From Pegea sp. RAD2-039 (Eukaryota > Chordata > Thaliacea > Salpida > Salpidae), in the NCBI GenBank assembly GCA_034620365.1, contig JAQGEQ010000139.1, positions 1-64,000 of the forward strand: a DNA stretch of 64,000 nucleotides. Reading direction: 5' to 3'. Shown here in pieces: positions 14,413 through 25,600 of this stretch. Every line of letters starts with the position of its first letter. The stretch's first letter is position 1. Both the position numbers and the translations under genes were made by a program. Under the pieces are notes generated by a model that saw only the letters and a program-made list of their open reading frames with translations, made no database searches and had not been told where the DNA came from.

Positions 14413-15279
14413 TTGGAGGATGTATTTAGTTTTTGAAAATGTTTCATAGTTACTAATCTTTCTCACTGATTGCTTTTTCTTTATAGTTTTTTAAATATTT
14501 CTTTTTTATATCTTTATTTTTTAATCTTCAATTTTTTTCTACTTTTCATACAATTAATTAAATTGTTTTGTTTTTTCAACCATCACACTTAAATTATTTA
14601 CAATTACATTATAATTTCATCTTCTCTAATCTCTGTAGATATTTGTTCAATGTATTAGGAAAAGATTTACAAATAAATTTTGCTAAGATCAAATAGAGAT
14701 AATAAAAAAATATCTTTTTAGCTTTTGTGTGTCTTTCGTGTTACTTATTAAGACATAAGTAAAATTTTAAAATATAAGATAATTTATGGTTGCTATTGAC
14801 CCAGAGTTTGTTTAACATTCAATGAATAAACTGTAATAGGTTTTACAGAATTTACATAAGTTTGCAATGAGAAAAACATTTCAAATGATTTTTTGATAGA
14901 GGCTTAGAAGTAAAATCCAATTAAGTAATGAATTTTATACGCAAACAAAGTTGTACAAAGTCCTAATAATGTGACAGATGTGGTGCTTTCACTGATGATC
15001 ATTTTCAAGCCGCTGGCTTATCAACTAAGATAAAAAATATATCATGAGTCGAAATTTGTTTAAATAATTGAAATAAAGAAAAGAATCTTAAAATATATAG
15101 AAAAATATTTTCTTCGAAAAAGTGCTTATGGTATTAAGATAAATATTTGATGTTTATCTGACTATATTTCAGTTTTAAGCTGCAATGTTTATTTTTATAC
15201 CTTGCATTTTAGTTTTGCCCTTTTACGCAGGAGGATAAGAATAAGTAAAAAGCAAGATATTTTGACATTCAGATGTTTT
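14413..15279. other. 3' UTR and intergenic DNA
   Basis: It begins with the presumed 3' UTR of the coiled-coil/SAM gene. Beyond about 14720 I see only AT-rich sequence without coding character. Its right edge may contain unrecognisable remains of the decayed GPCR copy that becomes readable from about 15280. Confidence 0.5.
14701..14706 (+). terminator. Candidate poly(A) signal of the coiled-coil/SAM gene
   Basis: Canonical AATAAA lying 289 nt after the stop codon at 14412, on the coding strand. In such AT-rich DNA the hexamer is common by chance, so confidence is modest. Confidence 0.4.
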
Positions 15280-15655
15280 AAAGAATATAATTTTCATATT
15301 TTTATGAAACTAATCAGAGGCTATCATTTCAAGATTGTCTTAGTCTCATTAGAACATTACAGTAGAGTCTTGTAAAGAGTTGATAATCTTTTTAGAAGAT
15401 GCGTTGTAATCCATCCACCAAGGACATTTTCTTTCAGAAAAAAATATGAAAATGTATAAAATGTTGGAACTGTACCACAAATTTTAATGTCTAGCTAAAT
15501 TTATTTGGTATAAAAATTAGATATTAAGCAATTTTGATAGAGTAAGCAAGTAGGCAAGAATAAAAGTTCATTTTTTACTTTTGGAGTATGATGTCCATCA
15601 TAAAAACCAGGTTACAACCAAGTATAATTATAAATATTATTATTATCCTTTTTAA
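15280..15655 (-). pseudogene. Decayed second copy of the rhodopsin-class GPCR
   Basis: DNA-level similarity to the neighbouring receptor at 16.6-17.5 kb is visible in the same orientation and order. Shared words include GATAATCTTTTT (about 15388, compare 17192), TAATCCATC (about 15410, compare 17233), AGTTGGAGCTGTTCCACAAAT in the better copy against TGTTGGAACTGTACCACAAAT here (about 15462), GATGTCCATC against GGTGTCCATC, and AATATTATTATTATC against AATATTATTATCATT. These correspond to TM1-TM3 and part of TM4. No open frame survives. It appears to be an older tandem duplicate that has lost most of its sequence. Similarity was judged by eye. Confidence 0.7.
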
Positions 15656-16639
15656 TAATATTTTTTGACAAATTTTATTCACTTACCTATCTCTAATTGT
15701 ATATCTATTAAACTTAGTTTTAATTTCTTAATAGATAAAAGACTTCACTTTCTTATATTCCATGTTTAAAAGATTAAAACTTCGAATGACTTTTATATTA
15801 TGTATATATTCATTATTATAGCATATAACAAGGAACTATTACAAAGTAAATCAAAATTTACATTTAAATTATTTTCACTTAATTAACTATTAACTTTTCA
15901 CTTGTATAGTTTATTTTCATCTATATTCCTTATAAAACATCTAAATATGACAGTTTATAAAAAGGTTGTTTTAGGTAATATATACATCATCAATGTTAAT
16001 TTTGTTACATTCTAAAGACTAATTTAGAATGAGAATATTTATGATGCAATGTTTTTGTCTTTCACGACGACAAAGTAAACTTATGTTTCATTTTGAGGAA
16101 GAATTAATAACTTTTAGATTTTACTTGTATTTATTTGTTCATTTACAATAAAATTGTTTTAAGTAAGTAGTCTGTAATTAAATAGATAGTGAGAGACTGA
16201 AACAACCATACCATAAAGTAAAATGAAAGAAATTTAACCAAGTTTATTTATTTAATAATGAGTTAATGGTTTTCTTTATTGCTTATTTTTGAATACTGAA
16301 ATCGAACATTGAGTTTATTTGATTTCATTTCTGTAAACCTGGGTTTATTAACATGAGTTTAATCAGGATAACTTAATTTGTAAACAAATATTTATTAAAA
16401 CACGACAGCCAAGTTGATTGTTGTTTTATAATAATAGTTTTTTAAATGTATACATATCTCTTTATTTATTTTATCATAAATGCTATACATCTTACAAAAT
16501 CATAAATTTATAAACCAAATGCTGTAAGTATTTACAAATGTACGTATAGTACGCATGTCAATTAGATTTTCTATCATTTTTATCTTTAAAAGTTTTAACT
16601 TTAAAGACTAACGTCAAATAACTAAACACAAAAATTTGT
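15656..16639. other. Spacer between the two GPCR copies
   Basis: AT-rich DNA without an open frame. It lies 3' of the better-preserved minus-strand receptor and 5' of the decayed copy. I looked for a continuation of the receptor C-terminal tail on the minus strand and saw none beyond about 16640. Confidence 0.45.
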
Positions 16640-17532
16640 ACTTAAACTATGCATCGACAAAATACTTATTACGGATTTATCATACCGTTCGCATCTGCAA
16701 AGCATATGCTAAACGAGTAAACATTGTTTAAAAGAATTGAATCATAACCGATTAAATCCTGAAAACCGTTAGTTACTGAGAGGACATGAATTGGTAATCA
16801 ACAAAGGATAAAAGCAATTATTTAGAAACTAACTAAAATATTAATTCTTTTCTTAGGTGATTTTCGGCTTGTTAATAAAGTTTTGTTATTTACAATCCAC
16901 AAATTGTGAGTATAAGAAAAAGTAATGACCATCAACGGTAAGCAAAAACCAGCAATGAATTGGAAAATACAAACGGATCCCGTGATGATATTTCTTATTG
17001 AACTATTTCTGATGAAGAACTGACATTGGATGTGTTCTTCTGATATGTTGCTGAGACTGTGATTCCCAGAGTTTAATGAGATTAATTTGACATTTTCATG
17101 ATAAGATTGAATCAACTTCATCAGAGGTATACGGTAAAGCGTAAAACAAAAAGATAAGATCCATATAATGACAATATTCAGTTTCAAAATTGATAATCTT
17201 TTTGATTTAGAATTTTTAGAAGATTTCATAGTAATCCATCTATCAAGAGCAGTTGCTGTTTGAAAAAAGATGCTAGAAAACATATTAAAAGTTGGAGCTG
17301 TTCCACAAATCTTGCATAATATCAAACTAAATGGCCAGTCCATGTCATTTGTATATAAATATGCCCGGAACGGAATTGTTGAAACAAAAAGTAAATCAGA
17401 AATTGACAAATTTAAAAAGTAAACTTGAGTTGGTGTCCATCTTTTAGTTTTCTTCATGGAAGCGATAATAGAAAACAGATTCCCAATAAGTCCAATTACA
17501 AATATTATTATCATTATTAACACCACCAACAT
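16640..17532 (-). pseudogene. Rhodopsin-class GPCR with in-frame stops in TM6 and after TM7
   Basis: An open frame of 236 codons (17532-16822) covers TM1-TM5: GLIGNLF in TM1, LNLSISDLLF in TM2, the ECL1 Trp (MDWPF), Cys before TM3, TALDRW as the DRY variant, IIWIL in TM4, an ECL2 Cys (IQCQFF) and GFCLPLM in TM5. It ends with TAA at 16824-16822. The same frame continues with clear TM6-TM7 homology: IIAFILC, a TGA at 16800-16798 exactly where the TM6 Trp of the CWxP motif belongs, LPIHVLSV, then FSICFADANGMINP (NP of NPxxY) and two TAA codons at 16671-16666. Four stops in an otherwise aligned frame point to a recent pseudogene. One alternative is that GTTAGT at 16830 and GTAATA at 16672 act as splice donors, but removing the first intron would delete TM6. 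The ligand is unknown; the layout suits a peptide or amine receptor. Confidence 0.8.
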
Positions 17533-18239
17533 CTTTTCAGATTTAATTCAATTTGAAAGTTACTGAACAGATTTAAACGTGTATTATCTAACTACACAGG
17601 ATCTAAAAATAAATTGCTTATTGTAAATCTATAAATATTTTGTATAAAGTATTATTACAATTTGTTTGCTTTGAATATATTTTAATTTAAGCTATTATTA
17701 TTTTAAAAAGCTATATAAATCATTGAAAAATGTTTTACTTATTTTATTTTTTATTTCATTCCCACATAAAAAATTAATTTAGTAAAATATTCTAACAATT
17801 GTTTTTATTCATGAGCTGCAACGTTTTATTTTAACAGATATTGTAAAATTTATTCGATAAATACAAAGCTTAAGAATCAGTAAAAGAATAAAAATTCTAT
17901 TAATCGAATTATAAAATTATTCAAAAAATATTTAGAATTAATTAAAATTATCTTGAGATTGGTGAAACTGATTACCAACAAATTCTTTTGACTAAATATC
18001 TGTTTAAACAAAATCTTTTACCTTACTCGTTCTCATTTTCAAAAACTGTTTTTTTTTCAAACTTCACTTATAAATGATTGTTTGTCTTCTGAGCTATTCA
18101 GCAAAAATGATTTTCTTATCTTAACCCAAAAAATCTTATGCAATTATTTTGAAGAAAAAAAGAAAGTAGAGATAATGCGACATAATCAGAAACTCGCTAA
18201 AAAAAATCTTGTCAATAATAATTCACACTGCTTGTTGTT
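17533..18239. other. Intergenic, no gene seen
   Basis: AT-rich DNA upstream of the minus-strand GPCR pseudogene. A receptor N-terminus with its own exon could lie here, because the frame starts almost directly at TM1 and is preceded by CTGAAAAG, but I cannot identify one. Confidence 0.4.
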
Positions 18240-19284
18240 TCCTTACGTAACTCAATGACAGCTCCACCAGCTAGAACCGCTTGTCTGCTAGTATTTATTA
18301 AACTTCTCATCAGCGACCTGTTTCTCTTAACGTTAATCGTCTTATGATGCAGCTCTTATTATGCTTCATCTTACGGGTAATGGAAGCATCAATGAGCAAA
18401 GCGCTGGTAACACCATGGATCGGACAAACCAGAAAACAGGTAGCTTCACAAGTGTCGATAACCTAGTCGATTATCACAAAACTCGAAAACTTTCCGGATA
18501 ATCAACGTTGAACGAGATGATTTTTAGTCCTTGATCCTTACCCTCATGTAGGACAATGCTGATAAGATCAAACTATATGTAGACCTTGTTCTAAATGCTC
18601 CTGTAATGGATGAGGTCTTCATACTCGTTGATTTTAATGCCAGAATAGATAAAGATGTAGGATAAATGGAAAGGTGTTCTAGGAAGAGATAGTAGGGGGA
18701 ACTACACTGATCCTCATCATGGAGCCATTTTATTCAAGATGTGTGATGAGGAACAGATCGTCATCACAAAAGAAGAGATTAAAATCTCACGGGTGCATCC
18801 TCTTTCAATCTACTACATCTTTGCTTGCAACAAAGATGTCTGTGATACAGTTACAAAAGAAACCGAATGCAGAGTGTCTTATCGACCATCATTTTGTTTG
18901 TAGTGTCCAATTCAAATTTAAAGTTTGGAAAAATGATGGAAAAGAATTTAAATTTTCGACTTTTTTCAATCTGACAAGGCCGGAGTCAATTTAATCTTTA
19001 AGCGAAACTCGTGGTCCTGAACGATATTACTGACCTTATGGTCTTTTGAGAAAAACTAAAATATAAATTTTGAAATCGTTGAAAACAATCATCGGTTCTT
19101 CTAAATTGAAAAACAAAGATTGGTTTGGCGCAGATGACCCCGAATTTCAACAAACACTTTTATCAAAGAAATGGTCCGTCTATCAACTTGTTTTGTCATT
19201 GTTAAACTGTCCACTGAACAAAGCCTTTCGCGCCACACCAAGCCTCTAACAGTGGAAACTTTGTATGATGCAGACCCACAAGTC

Positions 19285-19600
19285 AAAAGAACTTGCTAAA
19301 AAAATCCAACTGTACGCAGCCACTGCTAACCACCAAAAACTTTATAAAATCTAGAAAGCAGATAATGGTCTGTCAATTAAAGCTGAGAACCCTCTGTAAA
19401 CTTTGGATGGATGTATATTGCTGACTGACAAAAACTTACCAAGAAAAACCAATTGTACGCAGGCACTAGTAACTACCAAAGACTGTATGAAACCCTAAAA
19501 ATAGTATATAGTACATCGTCTAAGACTACGGACCCCCTGTGGAGTGTGAATGACTCTACACTGCTAACTGGTAAGAACTTAATCTTATCAGGGTGGTTTT
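19285..19600 (+). repeat. Internal tandem duplication inside the dead LINE
   Basis: The same linker motif occurs twice in a row: QLYAATANHQKLYK, then LLTDKNLP (about 19305-19440), followed by QLYAGTSNYQRLYETLK, then DSTLLTGKNL (about 19450-19585). Intact LINEs have this block once, between endonuclease and RT. The two copies differ at many bases, so the duplication is old, or the locus joins two decayed elements of the same family. Confidence 0.6.
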
Positions 19601-19679
19601 AATCTCTCATCGGCGTTAAGCGCTCAGTCTGAGACACAACTCTCCTCATCCCAAAACGCTAAGTGATTTTAAAACTTGA

Positions 19680-19815
19680 TGAGCTTATCAATTTTAGAGA
19701 CATTCAACTCTTATTATTCATTCAGCCCTTTTCTGTGTTCTCTATCATGATAACAAATTATTGCAAGCTTTGATAATGATCCTTCACATTTATTGAAATA
19801 AATAAATAGATAAAT
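19680..19815 (+). mobile_element. Nested LINE 3' tail with AAAT-type repeat
   Basis: The stretch ends in CATTTATTGAAATAAATAAA followed by further AAAT-type units. The same tail ends the LINE at 57.3 kb. It sits between the linker and RT blocks of the older LINE, which suggests a short 5'-truncated insertion into that element. Only the terminal ~25 bp are clearly shared; the left edge is uncertain. Confidence 0.5.
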
Positions 19816-20770
19816 AAATAATGAGGACACAGTCTACTTTAGGTACCGTATTGATGGTTGCTTTAAACGTCAAAGTTCCGAAATTGAAACTTTCCACTAC
19901 ATGGTTTGTAAACTTCTTTTTTTCGATAATGCTGCTTTACTGACACACACTAAATCAACGTTAGAAAATAACATTTTGCTTCGTGCCAATACCATCATCT
20001 TCATATTACTATCAACTGCGAACGACTCATTCTTGTTTAGCATTTCAAGTATCCAAACAGCATAGTATTATTTGATGCTAAGATCGATGAGACGATCTAC
20101 TCGAAAAGTAGACAACAAATTCGAGTTCAGAAAAGATCTTAGAGTAGCCAAGAGTTCAAAACTGGAACAGGTACAAAGCAGTCACCCTAATCACGCTTCT
20201 GTACGGAATAGAATCTTTGGTTTTATACGGTAGTCATTTGGTTTTTTTTTTCTGGACTATTTCAATTAAAGCCTCTAAAATATTCTAAGTATTAAATAGT
20301 GCGATTTCATCCACAGTGTTACTGTAGTTGTTAGAGCCAAGTTGCCCAGCATCGAAATTACGTTCACAAAATACAAATTTTGCTGTCTCCAGGATGGAAA
20401 ATCACCGTTTAACCAACATTTTATTGCATGGTGAACTTTTAACTGGTTGTAGAAACAGAGGTACTCCACAAAAGGTACAAAGATCTTTGTTGAACTATCT
20501 AGGTATAGCATTAAAAATTTTCTTAGCTTGCAGCGAATCGTGCAGCAAGAGAAACCCATCAATAGCTTGAATGTTTTGTGTTAGCCAAGCTAGAGTTAAA
20601 GCAAATGAAAATAAAGTGCAGAAAGGAAGATAAGGGTTTTACGATCATCTGGAAATCTCGACAACACTTCTTGGAAAATACTGTCTAGCATGCTATAGCG
20701 TATTTACTGATCTAGTAACGATCATACCTATTTAAAAGAAAAGTAACTGCAATTTTATTTTCGTAATCTT

Positions 20771-22628
20771 TTTGCGCTTTTTGGTATATCTTTCGTGCAT
20801 ATCTCCTTTCCTTGCATAATGATTTATACATTATCTCCTGACCTTGATGTACTGCCCATAACTATTCTTTAAAATTGTGTGTTATAAATATTTTATTAGT
20901 TAATCAAATACAAATGATTGTTGATAAACTTCTTATATACTTAAACAAATTATAGTTGCAATAGATAAAATTTTCATACATAATCCAGTTTGTTAAAAGA
21001 GCAAATTTGTTAAAAATGTACTGCTGTATCAAGTATTTAGTACAACAATACCGTGCTAAAAGTCAACATTTAGTAAGAAACTTTTGGAATGTGTTCTCAC
21101 TTGTGGTTCTCTCTTCTTTTAAACGTCTGTAGGTCGCGGTACTTCAAATATTTTTTCGGTTTGAAGAAATATTTTTGAGTTCCACATTTTACAATTATAT
21201 TTTCAACGCTTTTTATTTGAAAAAATAATAAACTTAGGAGTTAGTAATTTTAGATATAGAAATATTTTGTTTTAATTGTTGAATAATTAGATATACAAAA
21301 GAAATAATGAAAGTAAATAATAGTTTATAAATTTCAATTGCTAGCTCTTCACTTTTCAATTGTTTTTTGTTATTTTCTGAATAAAGTCAGGTAGTTAATA
21401 CTTCTCAACTAGATCTTGTCTTAAAGACATAAGCAAACGAATAACAAAATGTTTAATATTCTATTTGATAAATGTTAATCAAGTTACTTTATTCAATTAT
21501 TTATTTAGTTTTTCTAACAAATTCATAAAACTTTTTAGTTTTTCAGATAAATCATCTTGAACAGTTGTTTTATTTGTTACTATGTAAAATCAAAAGTTGT
21601 TTAATATTTCTTCACTATTACTACGAAATATTTTGAATCACTTGTTTATGAACTTATCAAGTTTATTAGAAACTTTTTATAATTGATGTAAATTGTTAAA
21701 CATTTTTTTATACTTCTTATTTTGATTTGATAGTTTAAACATCAACTGGAACAAAAACAATTTGCACAAACTTTTGTTTTATAGTTAATATATCTTTTTG
21801 AGAACTTTATTATTGAAATATTTAATAAATTAATTAATTTTTAAATAAATTATTTAAACTGTTAACAATAATATTTTTCACGATAAATGTAAACGTTTAT
21901 TTATGATTTCACAAGTTTAAAATATTTCTATTTTCTCAATTTTTTAAATTGCTTTTTTAGTTGTAATCTATTAATTTTATTCGATAAGCTTGCATTTTTT
22001 GGCTATATCTTTTTTAGGTCTTAAGCAAATGAATAAATATTGTTTTTTAGCTAATTTGTTAAAGAATTGATTAAAGCAGTTCTGTTATTCAATTTTCAAT
22101 AATATTTATGAAAGAATTCTACTTTATTAAAAATAATAATTATGTATAAAAATTAATTCTTTTTAAAAGCTTTCATGTTAGTTTTTAATTGATAACAATC
22201 TATTGTTGATAATCTTTTTAAGTTTATTTCTTTTATCAATTCAACTGAACAAAAGTCATCTTTAGATATCAAGGAAAGCTAATCACAATAAATGTATAAG
22301 GTTTCAAAATCATTTAGTTTTTATTAGAATAACTTGAAAGTAATTTTCTACAACTGACAACTTCTCTCATTTAATCTATATCTATTTACATAGTTGTCAC
22401 TATTTTCTAACTCAATTCATTTAGATTTTTTTAATGGTTTTTTAATTGTAAAATTGTCCTCTTTGAAAATTGCATCTATTGAAAAAGGACTACTGATTTG
22501 ATTAAACAGTTTGTTCTAATTAATGTTTATCTTTTATTTCATTGTCAAATATTTACATTTAACTTGTTTTTACAGCATAAATGTCATAGTTTTGGTTTTA
22601 AATTATGTAAAAACAAATTAAAGCTGTT
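20771..22628. other. Intergenic DNA upstream of LRP5/6
   Basis: Very AT-rich with no open frame of note. It should contain the LRP5/6 promoter, but I see no TATA box. A strong acceptor-like AACTTGTTTTTACAG ends at 22575, 53 nt before the start codon, so the transcript leader is probably spliced to this point. Confidence 0.5.
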
Positions 22629-25600
22629 ATGTTTTGTGGCAAGCTTCTTCTATTAAAAGCTTTTTTGTTTTGTATATTTGGATCTATTTCTGCTTTGTTA
22701 GCTAATGGTAAGATATTTGAAAGGTTTTATTGAATCACACTTTTATTTATAAAACATTTTGTTTAATTTCTCATAAATTCATTGGTGGTTGTTAATAAAA
22801 ATGATCCAAACATTTTTATTACAGCTAAAGATGTTGAACCTGTATTATTACTAGCCAATCATGCTGATATTCGGCTTATTCCAACTTCAAATCCAAAAAA
22901 TACTCGAATAATTGCTACAAGGTTGGAAAAGGCATCATTTTGTGACTTTGTCTTTCAAGATCAGCTAATTTATTGGATAACAGATGATGACAAAGTTAGT
23001 TTTCTAAACTCACATTTTATTTCCATGAAAACTCAATTATCTCACATTCAATGATTGCAGGGAAAAATCCGATTTCTTAATATGTCTTCACCACCTCCTA
23101 AGACACCAACTATACTTCCAAATAAGCTAGAAAGACCAGATGGTCTTGCTTGTGACTGGATAAACAAAAAGTTATACTGGACTGACGCAGGAACTCATAA
23201 AATAGAAATTAGTGAATTGGATGGTTCAAATCAGAAGATCATTCTATGGAAAGATCTTGGATTACCAAGAGCTATTGTGTTGGATCCTCATCACAAGTCA
23301 ATTACCTGATTTTCTTCTATTTATTTAATCACTTTTTCTTCTTTTATTTACAACTAGTTAAAAACATCTTTGAAGATTGAAGATATATTGTATGATCTCT
23401 ACTCTAAAGATCTTTTATTTATTTGTTATTTTCTTATTTTTTCACTTCGATTATCATAAAGTACAATTATTTTTCTTCAATATTTCTTTTTTTGGTAACA
23501 TTACAAAATTTTTAACATTTCAACATTTTAATTAGATTGAAATTTGGAATTTATTTTTAGGGTTATGTACTGGACGGACTGGGGTGCTGTTCCAAAGATT
23601 GAAAAGGCCGGAATGGATGGTAGCCATCGACAAGTCCTGGTCAATGAGAGTATTTACTGGCCAAATGGTTTGACCATTGACTATGAAGAAAATAAGATTT
23701 ATTGGGTAGAAGCAAAACTTCATTACATCAGTAAAATGAATGCAGATGGAACAGCAAGGTAGAACTCCAGGTTCTTCCGATGATTTATTTATTTGTGTCT
23801 TTAAAGGGAGATAATCATCACTAATGAAGGAATCATTCAAAAGATGCTTTTACCTCACCCGAATTCTCCAGAAGTAGAACCAAGAGTTAACAACTCCAAC
23901 ATGATTCAGCCATTTGAACACTGGTCCAACCAACATGTTAAAATTGTCGACAAAAAAGTGTCTGGGTCTCTTAGGCATCCATATGCAATTACTGTCCTAA
24001 ATGACCGGATTTATTGGACAGACTGGTCAACTGCATCTGTTAATTTTATTAATAAAAATGGTAGTGGTAGTGTAACAGTGATTGACAACAATGGTATTTC
24101 GCCCATGGATATTCATGTATACAGCAGCGCTCGACAGAAATCAGGTCAGTTATTTCTCACAAATACTTCAATTATTGATGTTCTTAAAAAGACGTTGCTT
24201 CTTTTCACTTCATATAAACTTTTGTTGTTCCCATGTTACTTTTAAATCCTTTTAAGCTACAATAAATACCGGCTTACTAACATCACATCTTTTTTGTTTC
24301 TATGGTGAGTCTTTAAGATCAATGATTTATCTCTTACTGACGTTTTTTTGAAAACCTCCATCAACTTTTACCTAATTATAAGGATGTCTGTTATAAAACT
24401 GACTTCTTCAATTCATCTATAAAGGCAATAAGTCGACATCGAAGACGAGTTTGGCAGAACTTAGCTAGTTGCTTCGACAGTAAATCATCTTTCACGTAAC
24501 AAACCTTCGAGATACTCTTCTACTTATTGCAACAATCTTACTTTTTTCCATATATCGATTTGCTGGTTACAATTAAAAGAATTTTTGCTTCCTTTTTTTT
24601 ATTTTTTTTGGACTTTTAATTTTTGGTTAAAGAATTGAATCAGTAAGGTTTTGATCGATGATTTTTTCTAACTGAAATATTTTCAACTTTATCTTGTAAG
24701 TGATAAGTTTTAATTTATTAAAACCATTTTATCTCAGTTGCAAAACTTAAGGATTCTTTTGCTCATAACTGTTATACTTTTACACATTTTTTTGCAATTT
24801 TTTTCAAAGCTTTTACAACTAATCGATCATTTGTGATGACTGATGTAATTTTCATGCTTTTAACAATTAAACTTTGAAATAGTTTAAAAACGAAAAAAAC
24901 TTCTGCATTATTCTGATTTTTGTAATCATATTGATATCTCTATAAGCGCAATTTGAGACTTTATCATTTGCTTTTGATTTTTTGCTCTTAACTTCACTTA
25001 AATCTCTAAAAGTTTGATCTTAAGATTCAAATTTAATGAATTATCTAATTATATTATCGCCTTGAAGAAAGCTTTTTAATTGAATTATAAAATTATCAAT
25101 GTAACTCGCACTTAAGTAATCTGTAAACCAGTTCATGTTACTCGTGATCCTACTTAAAATTTATTTTGCTTTGCCTTAACTTTATCTCTATTTGTTTTAT
25201 TCGTCTCGATTACATTCAACCAACCACGAGTATTTTGATGTTAGACAAGCCATGTCGATACTGCAAGCTTGAAAGAGAACTTTAAAGCTTTTCATGCTTG
25301 TTTAAGTCTGTGAGCAAACAAAATTAGAAAATCAAATATAATACTTTCTATTTGGATTCATATAATAGCTTCAATCATTTATCACTTCGTCTTGTAAACA
25401 AAAACAAATGGATCTTGTTGTTGTTATCTCTAATCTTTAAACACATAATAGAAAGTCACAATTTTCACAAATTGTTTTCAACTCTTTATCTTTTATCATC
25501 AGCTACTGTTAATGTCTTTATGGATGTATTTACGAAGAAGTAACTTTTTATGACTTAACCGCGTTATATCCTCATACATTTTTCCTTTTTAGTTGGTCAT

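Larger units (their letters stand above)
18240..20770 (+). mobile_element. Nearly full-length dead APE-type LINE (ORF2 relic)
   Basis: Fragments of one non-LTR retrotransposon ORF2 appear in order on the plus strand in changing frames. The apurinic endonuclease includes LTGNGSINEQSAGNTMD (about 18375), DEVFILVDFNARIDKD (about 18610), GVLGRDSRGNYTDPHHGA (about 18670) and AECLIDHHFV (about 18870). A linker includes KNKDWFGADDPEFQQ (about 19120) and KELAKKIQLYAATANHQKLY (about 19285). The reverse-transcriptase palm includes YFRYRIDG and KLLFFDNAALLTHT (about 19910), where the catalytic FADD is FFDN. A late RT/thumb block is LYGIESLVLYGSH (about 20200), and the C-terminal block is SRMENHRLTNILLHGELLTG (about 20390). 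Frameshifts, stops and the lost catalytic Asp show it is inactive. A linker segment is present twice and a second LINE tail is nested inside. I cannot name the clade with certainty. Confidence 0.85.

Noticed and set aside
16640-16824. Alternative genetic code or stop readthrough to rescue the GPCR
   Set aside because: TAA and TGA end the other genes at the expected family positions (POLR1H, GLCE, LRP5/6, TRPA1), so a recoded genetic code is not supported; pseudogenisation is simpler.
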